DNA of 5,824 nucleotides, taken from assembly GCA_028286165.1 (NCBI GenBank), contig JAPYMU010000163.1, positions 1 to 5,824 of the forward strand, in the 5' to 3' direction. A program made the position numbers and the translations under genes. The notes beneath the pieces are model-generated. The model made no database searches and was not told the DNA's origin. It was given only the letters and a program-made list of their open reading frames with translations. The DNA comes from Spongiicolonus versatilis (lineage in GTDB: Bacteria; Pseudomonadota; Gammaproteobacteria; Arenicellales; Spongiicolonaceae). Within the stretch, counting starts at the first letter, position 1. Each line of letters opens with the position of its first letter. Positions 1 to 5,714 of the stretch are shown piece after piece.

Positions 1-455
1 AGCATCAGCCCTTTGACGTTCACCCCCATCTCGTCCCACAACTGGTCGTAGAGCTCCTTGCCGCCGCCGTACATGTACCAGGAAATCCAGGCGATGTTGT
101 CGATGCCCAGCCCGGCGCCGGCGGTGGGCGAGCCGAACAGGGTGGCGGCGGGGTGCAGGCCGGACCAGTAATGCGTCCACGCAAAACCGCCCTCAATCAG
201 CCCCTTGTCCACCGCCTCCAGCGTCTCCCGGACGCCCACCACCGCCCCGGCCGGCAGAATCTCAAACGTGACGTCGCCGTTGGTGAGGGAGGTGACGTTG
301 TCGGTGAACACCTTCAGCATGGTCACCTCGTCGGCCTTGGACGGGATGACGGACTGAATGCGGATGTTCACCTTGGCCGCCTGTGCGGCTGACGCGAAAA
401 ACAGCGCCGCGCAAATTAAAACGGCGGCGGTTTTGAGTGCGCTACAATATTTCAT
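1..455 (-). CDS. TRAP transporter solute-binding protein, DctP family (N-terminal part, cut by window edge)
   Basis: This is the periplasmic receptor of a tripartite ATP-independent periplasmic (TRAP) transporter. It would capture a small organic acid or similar solute and deliver it to DctQ/DctM-type membrane subunits. The first 151 residues are visible; the family usually has about 320-370, so over half lies beyond the left edge. Residues 1-26 form a Sec signal peptide: basic start (MKY, K8), hydrophobic core, and an AQA cleavage site before AKVN. The mature part begins with a beta strand (VNIRIQSVIP). It continues with the family-like FTDNVTSLTNGDVTFEILPAG and the block WYMYGGGKELYDQLWDEMGV, typical of DctP proteins. 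The ATG at 455 is supported by AGAGGA 7 nt upstream. Membrane subunit genes are probably downstream, outside the window. The substrate cannot be told from this part. The family call is from motif recognition, not a search. Confidence 0.88.
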   Translation of the reverse strand, partial: MKYCSALKTAAVLICAALFFASAAQAAKVNIRIQSVIPSKADEVTMLKVFTDNVTSLTNGDVTFEILPAGAVVGVRETLEAVDKGLIEGGFAWTHYWSGLHPAATLFGSPTAGAGLGIDNIAWISWYMYGGGKELYDQLWDEMGVNVKGLM

Positions 456-468
456 CAGAATGTCCTCT
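446..468 (-). repeat. Copy 1 of a duplicated translation-initiation region (SD, spacer, start codon, first codons)
   Basis: On the minus strand this reads AGAGGA, a 7-nt spacer, ATG, then AAATATT. It matches 1939-1961, upstream of the DUF429 gene, at 21 of 23 positions. The match covers the SD, the whole spacer bar one base, the ATG and the second codon. It serves as the ribosome binding site of the TRAP solute-binding protein gene. Whether the similarity reflects shared ancestry or convergence is unknown. Confidence 0.75.
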
Positions 469-493
469 TGGTTGTTGTTGGTGTTTGGTTTGG
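469..493 (-). promoter_or_regulatory. C/A-only 5' leader tract upstream of the TRAP solute-binding protein gene
   Basis: Read on the minus strand, these 25 bases contain only C and A, with CAACAA-type runs, and abut the AGAGGA ribosome binding site at 463-468. Such a tract cannot pair with itself, so it would keep the SD open. It is also the kind of sequence bound by G/U-rich small RNAs such as GcvB in transporter mRNAs of enterobacteria. The sequence property is directly seen; either role is inference. Confidence 0.4.
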
Positions 494-504
494 ATTTCGG
501 TGTG

Positions 505-530
505 GGCGCCGCCGCCGGTGGCGGTGCGCC
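505..530. other. GC-only stem-loop in the divergent spacer between the TRAP protein and the hydrolase
   Basis: Five G-C pairs (505-509 with 526-530), a 2-nt bulge, and four more G-C pairs (510-513 with 520-523) close a 6-nt loop at 514-519. It could form in RNA from either strand. For the hydrolase it lies directly before the ATG at 531 and would cover any ribosome binding site there. For the TRAP gene it would sit in the upstream leader if transcription starts far enough away. No recognisable promoter hexamers were found in this short spacer for either gene. Confidence 0.4.
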
Positions 531-1316
531 ATGGCGCATTATGGCACGGACGGCGCCGCCGTGCGCCCCCGCCGCCGCCGCCCAAAAAACCGCGTTTTCG
601 CGCCGCATCCGGTGACGCCGCCGCGCGATGTGGCGCTGGTCCACGGCTTGCTGCTGTCCGGCTGGGTGATGGCGCCGCTGGCGCGCCACTTGCGGCGGTG
701 CGGCTGGCGCTGCCATGTTTTTTCCTACCCGTCGCGGCGCGATTCCCTGGCGGCGCATGCCGATTCCCTGGCGGCGTTTTTGCAAAGGCGCGGCATTGCG
801 CGCTGTCATTTTGCCGCCCACAGCATGGGCGGCCTGGTGGTGCGCGAATATCTTGCCCGTGGTGGCGGTGAAAGCGCCGGCGGCGGCTGCCGCAGCGTCG
901 CCCTGGGCACGCCTTTTGGCGGTTCCAGTCTGGCGGCGGTGATGGCGCGGAAAAAGTTCGGAAAATGGATCCTCGGCGCCGCGGCGCCAGCGTTGACAAC
1001 GGCGGCCCCGCCCTGGCCGCCGCAGCATGCCCTCGGCGTGATAACCGGCCAGGCCGCGTTCACCCTCAGCCCCGCCGCCCGCCTGTTCGGCGCGCCCACG
1101 GCGCCCGGCGACGGCGTGGTGCTGTGCAGCGAAACCGGCACCCCCAACACCGCCGCCGCCGCCACCGTTAACTGCACCCACACCGCCATGCTGTTCCGCC
1201 GTGAAGTAATGCGCCTGGCCGAACGGTTCCTCGCCGCCGGCGTCTTTGATGGTGAAGACTATGCCGGCGGCGATGAACCGGTGATGCCCACTCCTAATAG
1301 AAATACGCCCACTTAA
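531..1316 (+). CDS. Alpha/beta-hydrolase, lipase/esterase-like (PGAP1/LipA-type fold)
   Basis: This is a predicted serine hydrolase acting on an ester or lipid substrate; the substrate is unknown. From the ATG at 531 it has 261 residues. VALVHGLLLSGW (34-45) is the first core strand with the His-Gly oxyanion element. AHSMGG (96-101) is the nucleophile elbow, with Ser98. GTPFGGSSLA (126-135) is the strand-loop common in lipases. GDGVV (193-197) offers Asp194 and CTHTAM (215-220) offers His217, completing a Ser-Asp-His triad. There is no signal peptide or clear membrane segment, so it is probably cytoplasmic. The start is uncertain. The frame is open back to 468, the first 33 residues are Arg-rich and not family-like, no good SD precedes 531, and GTG codons at 612 and 630 lie nearer the domain. 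It stands alone, divergent from the TRAP gene and convergent with the DUF429 gene (26 bp between stops). Confidence 0.85.
   Translation: MAHYGTDGAAVRPRRRRPKNRVFAPHPVTPPRDVALVHGLLLSGWVMAPLARHLRRCGWRCHVFSYPSRRDSLAAHADSLAAFLQRRGIARCHFAAHSMGGLVVREYLARGGGESAGGGCRSVALGTPFGGSSLAAVMARKKFGKWILGAAAPALTTAAPPWPPQHALGVITGQAAFTLSPAARLFGAPTAPGDGVVLCSETGTPNTAAAATVNCTHTAMLFRREVMRLAERFLAAGVFDGEDYAGGDEPVMPTPNRNTPT
740..776 (+). repeat. 16-bp perfect direct repeat inside the hydrolase gene
   Basis: The 16 bases at 740-755 recur exactly at 761-776, with a 21-nt period (seven codons, in frame). The protein therefore carries DSLAA twice (residues 71-75 and 78-82). The segment lies in the amphipathic helix after the second core strand, where the family tolerates variation. 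It may be a small in-frame tandem duplication, or the same codons chosen twice in a GC-rich gene. Confidence 0.6.
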
Positions 1317-1342
1317 ACCCGGAGCCGCCGGTGCGATTTCAG

Positions 1343-1948
1343 TCATGGTTTTCCGCAGGGCCACCAATACCACGGCTCTTTCAGAAAATCATGAATCGCT
1401 GTTTTGTTTTCGCAATCGTACAGGTTGCGTCCGTTGTTGGATGCGAATTGCGCCGCCGCCCATGCGGAAATTATGGCATCTCTTTCGTGCTCCGTTTTAC
1501 CGTCCCCCGCCAGTTGTTTCGCTCCCGGACATACCACCAGCAACGCTTTTGGATGAGTTTCAGTAATGCGGCATGCGGGATATTTCTTTTCAATCATCGC
1601 GGCAATCATAATGCCTTGAGCCAGGCACGCGCCCCGAAGCGAATTTACCGCCTGCACGGTTCCCGCGGAGCCTTTGCTTTTTGGATTGATTTGCTTCCGA
1701 ACGTATTTGTCAGATGCTCTGCTCTGGCCCGTGTATGGCCAATAAAGCGGCGCATCGATTCCGGCGGCAATTAATTCCCCGCTTTGTTCGGCGACAGATT
1801 TTTTGACTTTGCAAAATGCATCCATGGCGTGATTGGCAATGCCTGCCTCGATGAGACTCAGATTCGGCGGACTTGTTTGGGCAATGCACCAGCCAAATTT
1901 GCCTTGCCCACCAGGGTCAAAGCCGGCGACTAACTCTAAACATTTCAT
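1343..1948 (-). CDS. DUF429 family protein, predicted RNase H-fold nuclease
   Basis: This 201-residue protein has the layout of the DUF429 family, predicted from its fold to be nuclease-like but without an assigned role. The visible blocks are VAGFDPGG (Asp11 on the first strand), AGIDAPL (Asp65), RASDKYVRK (Arg77, Asp80), ITETHPKALL (Glu130, His132) and EHERDAIISAW (Glu155, Arg156, Asp157). The four acids D11, D65, E130 and D157 could form a metal site like that of RNase H-like enzymes. The ATG at 1948 is set by AGAGGA with a 7-nt spacer. It is the last gene of the minus-strand cluster, about 29 bp after the amidase stop. Its base composition is markedly poorer in G+C than the amidase before it, which suggests separate acquisition. 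No signal peptide or membrane segment is seen. The family call is by motif recognition. Confidence 0.8.
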   Translation of the reverse strand: MKCLELVAGFDPGGQGKFGWCIAQTSPPNLSLIEAGIANHAMDAFCKVKKSVAEQSGELIAAGIDAPLYWPYTGQSRASDKYVRKQINPKSKGSAGTVQAVNSLRGACLAQGIMIAAMIEKKYPACRITETHPKALLVVCPGAKQLAGDGKTEHERDAIISAWAAAQFASNNGRNLYDCENKTAIHDFLKEPWYWWPCGKP

Positions 1949-1961
1949 CAGGATGTCCTCT
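1939..1961 (-). repeat. Copy 2 of the duplicated translation-initiation region (DUF429 gene)
   Basis: On the minus strand this reads AGAGGA, a 7-nt spacer, ATG, then AAATGTT. It differs from 446-468 at only two of 23 positions, one in the spacer and one in the third codon. The sequence further upstream is A/C-rich but does not align with the DctP leader, so the similarity is confined to the ribosome-contact region. It is the ribosome binding site of the DUF429 gene. Confidence 0.75.
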
Positions 1962-1977
1962 GTGGCGGGTTTTTTGT

Positions 1978-3393
1978 TTAATGGTTAACGTTGACCGCCA
2001 GCAACGGAAGTTTTTCGGCGACGCCGGCGCGTTGTTCGATTTCTTTTGCCGCGCGCAGGAGTTTGGCTTCCTGGTGCGGGGCGGCGATGATTTGCAGGCC
2101 GATGGGCAGGCCGCCGGCGCTGAATCCGGCCGGTACTGAGATCGCCGGGCAGCCGGTGAGGGAAATGACCGAGGTGATGTTGATCCACTGCACATAGTTG
2201 TCAAACCGCACGCCGTTCACTTCCTCCACAAAGCGCGCTTCGGCCGGGAACGGCGCGACGATGGCCGCCGGGCACAGCAGAAAATCATGGCGCTGAAAAA
2301 ATTTTCCCATGCGCCGCGCGATTCGGGCGCGCTGGTTTTCGGCGGTGACGATTTCAGCGGCGCTGAGGGCCAGGCCTTTTTCAATGTTCCACACCAACTC
2401 CGGTTTTAATTTTTGGCGGTGAAGTTTGAGCACGTCGCCCAGTTCGGCGGCGAACAGTTTGGCGCGCAGCACCTGAAAACATTCCTCGGCGCCGGTGAAG
2501 TCCGGGCAGCGTTCCTCCACCGCCACCCCGGCCTCCGCCAGCAGCAGCGCCGCCCGCCGGCACACCGCCGCCACTTCCGCATCCGTCACCGTCACTCCGA
2601 GGTCGGCGCTGAACGCCGCCGGCCCCAGGGCCACCGTTTCCCGCTCCGCCGCATGCAAAAACGACTCGGCCGGCGCCGCCATGGCCAGCGGGTCGGCCGG
2701 GTGGGCGCCCGCCATGGCGTCCAGCAGCAGCGCCGCATCGGCCACGTTGCGCGCGATGGGGCCGTTCACCGACAGCGAATTGAAAACATCGCCGCCGTTG
2801 TTGTCGCGCGGCACCCGCCCCGGCGTCGGGCGCAGGCCGACCACGGCGTTGAACGCCGCCGGTGTGCGCAAACTGCCGCCGAGGTCGGAACCGGTGGCCA
2901 GCCAGCATTCGCCGGCGGCCACCGCCGCGCATGAACCGCCGGAAGAGCCGGCCACCGAGCGCGCGGTGTCCCACGGGTTGCGGGTGACGCCAAACACGTC
3001 GTTAAACGTGCTGGCGCCGGCGCCGAACTCCGGCGTGTTGGATTTGCCCATGACGATGGCGCCGTTGCTTTCGATGCGCTCCACCATGACGTCGCTGCGT
3101 GTTGCGGTGTGGTTTTTGTACACCGCGCTGCCAAAGGTGCTGCGGACGCCGCGCACTTCGCTGAGGTCCTTAACCGCGGTGGGGATTCCGCCGAGCAGAG
3201 TCCGGGCGCCACTTAACTTTTTTGCATGCTCTCTGGCGCGGTCGGTGCATTGCGTCGGCAAAGCGTTGAGGTGCGGCTCCACTTCGGCGATGCGCGCCGC
3301 CGATGCCTCCACCAGGTCCAGCGGCGAGATTTCCCCGGCGGCAAGCAGCCGGCGCAGTTCGCACGCGCTCCGCCGCAACAACTCCCCGGCCAC
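1978..3393 (-). CDS. Amidase (amidase-signature family)
   Basis: This amidase-signature enzyme hydrolyses a carboxamide to acid plus ammonia or amine; the substrate is unknown. The full Ser-cisSer-Lys triad is present. Numbered from the GTG at 3393 (471 residues), Lys75 is in GIPTAVKDL, cis-Ser150 in AGSSGGSCAAVAAG, and the nucleophile Ser174 in GSDLGGSLRTPAAF. The N-terminal helix (SACELRRLLAAGEISPLDLV) and the C-terminal GCPAISVPAGF (414-424) followed by GLPIGLQII are classical. Length is normal. I prefer GTG 3393 because GAGGG lies 7 nt upstream and the protein then begins where relatives begin. The ATG at 3429 lacks an SD, overlaps the previous gene by 26 nt and adds MRRPPAGGEGGA, which looks unlike the family. 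It follows the AI-2E gene by about 10 bp and is probably translationally coupled to it. No GatB/GatC partners are present, so it is unlikely to be the tRNA amidotransferase. Confidence 0.93.
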   Translation of the reverse strand: MAGELLRRSACELRRLLAAGEISPLDLVEASAARIAEVEPHLNALPTQCTDRAREHAKKLSGARTLLGGIPTAVKDLSEVRGVRSTFGSAVYKNHTATRSDVMVERIESNGAIVMGKSNTPEFGAGASTFNDVFGVTRNPWDTARSVAGSSGGSCAAVAAGECWLATGSDLGGSLRTPAAFNAVVGLRPTPGRVPRDNNGGDVFNSLSVNGPIARNVADAALLLDAMAGAHPADPLAMAAPAESFLHAAERETVALGPAAFSADLGVTVTDAEVAAVCRRAALLLAEAGVAVEERCPDFTGAEECFQVLRAKLFAAELGDVLKLHRQKLKPELVWNIEKGLALSAAEIVTAENQRARIARRMGKFFQRHDFLLCPAAIVAPFPAEARFVEEVNGVRFDNYVQWINITSVISLTGCPAISVPAGFSAGGLPIGLQIIAAPHQEAKLLRAAKEIEQRAGVAEKLPLLAVNVNH

Positions 3394-3406
3394 GGCCCCG
3401 CCCTCA
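3391..3406 (-). promoter_or_regulatory. Coupled stop / SD / GTG start between the AI-2E and amidase genes
   Basis: On the minus strand the TGA of the AI-2E gene (3406-3404) overlaps a GAGGG SD (3405-3401), followed 7 nt later by GTG (3393-3391). A ribosome ending the first gene therefore sits on the start signal of the next. This decides the amidase start in favour of GTG over the upstream ATG at 3429. Confidence 0.55.
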
Positions 3407-4450
3407 CCGCCGGCCGGGGGGCGGCGCATCGGCGCTGAGCAGAATGCCGAGCCAGCGCGTCTCGCGGGATGCGTCCAGGGCGATGCGCGTCACCATGGTC
3501 AGCGGCGCCGACAAAAACATACCCACCGGCCCCAGCAGCCAGCCCCAGAACACCAGCGACAAAAATACAACCAACGTGGACAGGCCCAGGCTTTTGCCCA
3601 TCAGGTGCGGCTCCACGAAATTGCCGATGACGATGTTGACGATGAGAAACACCGCCAGCGCCGCCACGGCGCCGCCGGGGCCGAGTTGCACCAGCGCCAG
3701 CAGAATGGCCGGCGCGGCGGCGATGAACGAGCCGATGGCCGGGATGTAGTTGAGAAAAAACGCCAGCATGCCCCACAGCAGTGCAAAGTCCACGCCGGCC
3801 AGCGCCAGCCCGGCCGAGACGCCGGCGCCGGTGGCCAGGGAGGTGAGGGTTTTGATGGCCAGGTAGCGGTTGATGTTTTCCATGCACTCCCGCAGCGGCG
3901 CCAGGGATGCGCCCGGCACTTGCACAATGGCCGCCAGTTTGGCCGGAAAGCGCGCCGCCTCCAGCAGAATGAAAATCACCGTCAAGAAGATCAGAAAAGC
4001 GTTGGCCAGCACGCCGCCCAGGCTGTTGACGAACCGGCCCACCAGTTTCACCGCCGCCGCCGGGTCCAGGTATTTGAGAATGTCATCGGCGTTCAACTGC
4101 AAACCCAGCCCGCCAAGCCAGGCGATGAAGTGCGCGCCCTGTTCGCCGAGGCGCTTTTCATAAAACGGCAGCGCCGACGAAAACGCCGCCACCGAATCCC
4201 CAAGCAGCGCCCCGGCCGCCAGCAGCACCGCCACCACGCCGCCAATCACCGCCAGCAGCGCAAGCCACACCGGCATCCCGCGCCGCTGCAAAAAAGTCAG
4301 CGGCGGCTCGCAGATAATCGCAATAAAAACCGACAGCAAAAACGGCACCACAATGGACTGCGCCGCCTGAATCCCCCCGGCCACAATCACCAGCGCCGCC
4401 AAACCGAGCAGCAGGCGCAGGGGGGTGGAGAGGTTTTGGGCGGGGGTCAT
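3404..4450 (-). CDS. AI-2E family transporter (PerM/TqsA-like permease)
   Basis: This 348-residue inner-membrane protein has the family's usual size and layout. Paired hydrophobic segments lie near 11-47 and 61-84. A soluble middle region (about 90-140) is followed by a segment near 143-165. After IKTLTSLATG (199-208), a dense hydrophobic C-terminal half covers about 204-325. Signature motifs are LAFFLNYIPAIGSFIAAAP (229-247) and EPHLMGKSLGLSTL (280-293), followed by VFWGWLLGPVGMFLSAPL (300-317). Family members include the E. coli autoinducer-2 exporter TqsA, but others move different solutes or ions, so the substrate here is open. The ATG at 4450 overlaps the stop of the upstream gene as ATGA, so it is probably translated by coupling; only a weak AAGG precedes it. 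The amidase follows directly and might act on a transported compound, which is inference. Confidence 0.92.
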   Translation of the reverse strand: MTPAQNLSTPLRLLLGLAALVIVAGGIQAAQSIVVPFLLSVFIAIICEPPLTFLQRRGMPVWLALLAVIGGVVAVLLAAGALLGDSVAAFSSALPFYEKRLGEQGAHFIAWLGGLGLQLNADDILKYLDPAAAVKLVGRFVNSLGGVLANAFLIFLTVIFILLEAARFPAKLAAIVQVPGASLAPLRECMENINRYLAIKTLTSLATGAGVSAGLALAGVDFALLWGMLAFFLNYIPAIGSFIAAAPAILLALVQLGPGGAVAALAVFLIVNIVIGNFVEPHLMGKSLGLSTLVVFLSLVFWGWLLGPVGMFLSAPLTMVTRIALDASRETRWLGILLSADAPPPGRR

Positions 4451-5532
4451 GGGAACGATGCCTTATGGATGCGCAAATCGCTTTCCGAATGCCCGAAAAA
4501 CGCCAACAAGCGACGGCAGCGGTCCTCCAACCCTTTTGCGTTACCGTGAACGTCGACGTAATAGGGAGAGTCCGGGATTTTCTCCGGGTCGACGTTGGGG
4601 TTATTTATTTCCCCGACGTTGCGGGCAAACCACTTTCTGCCTGAACTCCTCAGCCCTTCTTCCAAACGGGAGAATTCTGTATTGTGGCGCTCATATACCT
4701 GAGCGCACACTTTGACATACATCCGTTTCCATTTCGTAACTTCGGTGTACCGGCCCCAAAGCGTATACCCACGGAGGGGGCGAGCCGGACGTCTACCGGT
4801 GGTGGACGGCAACCGCGGTTTCACCGGTGGGCCCGGCGGACGTTGCTGTGCGGCGGCACGTTCCGGCATGGCGTTTGCGCTTTGCGACAGAAAAGCGCGA
4901 ATTTGGCCGTCATCGGGGCTATGGCCGATGCGGCGCTGAACCTCATTTGCGACGAGATTAATCAATTCCTCAGGCGGATTGACGGTTAATTCACTCCAAG
5001 CCGCAGGCAGGGCGTCTTTAATTTGTTCTCCCCGCCGCATGGCTTCCATGCGTTCTTTGGCCGCAGCCTCGGCTTCGCCCGATGCAATCGCATCACGCCC
5101 CAGGAAACGGCGAAGTTCGGCAATGAGGTCACCCGGCTCCTCCTTTGACAACAAATCAATGCTGGCAAATTTGCGCTGGGCGGCATGCCCCCCGGCAAAC
5201 GGCAGGTAAAAATCCCATTGCACTCCGTTGGTTAAAACGGATAACTGCGCGCCATCGTGAAAGGCATAGCGAAGCAACTGCCCAAGAGCAACATCGAGAT
5301 TGAATCTCGGCGCTTTGCATTCCATGAGGACGGATTTTTTGCCAGCGGAAAGTTTGATGTCCACACGCCCCTTGTCGTGTTTGGAGCCAACCTCCACTTC
5401 GTGGGCTATGTCAAAAAGAGGCCACCCAATGGCTTTTAAAATTTCCACCACGATAGTGACAATTGCCGTTTTCTCAGCCCAGGACTGAACCGGTTGGCCG
5501 CGCAAATCGTTGATGAATTTTTCAAGGCTCAT
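4447..5532 (-). CDS. Stand-alone HsdR_N-type nuclease-like protein (predicted type IV restriction endonuclease)
   Basis: This 361-residue protein resembles the N-terminal nuclease domain of type I restriction R subunits but lacks any helicase or ATPase domain. Residues 1-145 hold the PD-(D/E)xK-like core: a helix with Glu30, then GRVDIK (Asp58) and LMECKAPR (Glu71, Lys73). QLLRYAFHDGAQLSVLTNG (85-103) is the helix-strand that typically follows. Residues about 150-215 are charged and helical, and 223-255 form a Pro/Arg-rich linker. The C-terminal domain (about 255-357) starts GYTLWG and includes KWKRMYVKVC, GRKWFARN and SPYYVDVHGNAKGLEDRC. I recall similar C-termini in other HsdR_N proteins but have no function for it. 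The ATG at 5532 is preferred over that at 5547 because GGAGG lies 5 nt upstream. It is first in the minus-strand cluster and overlaps the AI-2E gene by ATGA. Its G+C is lower than that of AI-2E and the amidase, which suggests transfer. Confidence 0.85.
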   Translation of the reverse strand: MSLEKFINDLRGQPVQSWAEKTAIVTIVVEILKAIGWPLFDIAHEVEVGSKHDKGRVDIKLSAGKKSVLMECKAPRFNLDVALGQLLRYAFHDGAQLSVLTNGVQWDFYLPFAGGHAAQRKFASIDLLSKEEPGDLIAELRRFLGRDAIASGEAEAAAKERMEAMRRGEQIKDALPAAWSELTVNPPEELINLVANEVQRRIGHSPDDGQIRAFLSQSANAMPERAAAQQRPPGPPVKPRLPSTTGRRPARPLRGYTLWGRYTEVTKWKRMYVKVCAQVYERHNTEFSRLEEGLRSSGRKWFARNVGEINNPNVDPEKIPDSPYYVDVHGNAKGLEDRCRRLLAFFGHSESDLRIHKASFP

Positions 5533-5537
5533 AATAT

Positions 5538-5542
5538 CCTCC
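5538..5542 (-). promoter_or_regulatory. Ribosome binding site of the HsdR_N-type gene
   Basis: On the minus strand GGAGG is followed by ATATT and the ATG at 5532. It is the strongest SD in the window and decides this start over the in-frame ATG at 5547, which lies upstream of the SD. Confidence 0.8.
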
Positions 5543-5587
5543 ACCATAGGGTGTGAACAGGAACAGGCGACAGCCGCCGCCCATGAG

Positions 5588-5616
5588 ATTATATTGCGAA
5601 TAATACTACATTTCCA
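5588..5616 (-). promoter_or_regulatory. Sigma70-like promoter for the minus-strand four-gene cluster
   Basis: On the minus strand a -35 element TGGAAA (5616-5611, four of six matches to TTGACA) is followed by a 17-bp spacer and a perfect -10 TATAAT (5593-5588). Transcription would start near 5581, giving a leader of about 48 nt before the ATG at 5532. It is the only AT-rich stretch in this spacer and is correctly placed to drive HsdR_N-like, AI-2E, amidase and DUF429 genes together. This is a sequence match only. Confidence 0.6.
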
Positions 5617-5696
5617 TTTTTGGCGGCTGATTGAGGGTGTTGTTTCCCCTTACCAGCACAAACCTTGCCCGGCGGCACTAGCGGCGGCGTGCACGG

Positions 5697-5707
5697 TATG
5701 GCATAAT
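5697..5707 (+). promoter_or_regulatory. Possible -10 element just ahead of the EamA permease gene
   Basis: The bases TATGGCATAAT contain CATAAT (5702-5707, five of six matches to TATAAT), ending 7 nt before the ATG at 5715. No -35 hexamer lies at 16-18 bp; the nearest, TTGCCC (5665-5670), is too far. There is also no SD before this ATG. If the element is real, the transcript would be almost leaderless. Weak evidence. Confidence 0.25.
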
Positions 5708-5714
5708 CACCACG

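Noticed and set aside
468..530. Upstream extension of the hydrolase to the ATG at 468
   Set aside because: The extra 21 residues include runs of Arg and Trp and are unlike the family. They would cover the divergent spacer and the TRAP gene's ribosome binding region, and no SD precedes 468.
442..1189. Minus-strand open frames opposite the hydrolase (442-999 and 806-1189)
   Set aside because: They are Arg/Pro/Ala-rich shadows of a gene with an intact catalytic triad, and the first also overlaps the start of the divergent TRAP gene.
1317..1342. Possible bidirectional terminator between the convergent hydrolase and DUF429 genes
   Set aside because: Only a 4-bp CCGG/CCGG stem can be drawn, with no proper T-run on either strand, so an intrinsic terminator cannot be supported.
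1978..3393. Identity of the amidase as GatA, the tRNA amidotransferase subunit
   Set aside because: No gatB or gatC lies nearby, and the neighbours are a permease and a DUF429 gene. The signature motifs are shared by the entire amidase family.
2381..3887. Further minus-strand frames inside the amidase and AI-2E genes (for example 2381-2974, 2766-3212, 3213-3887)
   Set aside because: They are frame-shifted readings of the two real genes, with Gly/Arg/Pro-rich compositions and no motifs. The real frames are intact, so no frameshift is implied.
2495..4549. A 684-codon plus-strand open frame antisense to both the amidase and the AI-2E gene
   Set aside because: Its translation is low-complexity, rich in Arg, Gln, His, Pro and Ala, with no recognisable domain. 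The opposite strand encodes two full conserved proteins across the same bases. Long antisense frames are expected in GC-rich genes.
5533..5547. Start of the HsdR_N-type gene at the ATG at 5547
   Set aside because: That ATG lies upstream of the strong GGAGG, which is correctly spaced only for the ATG at 5532.
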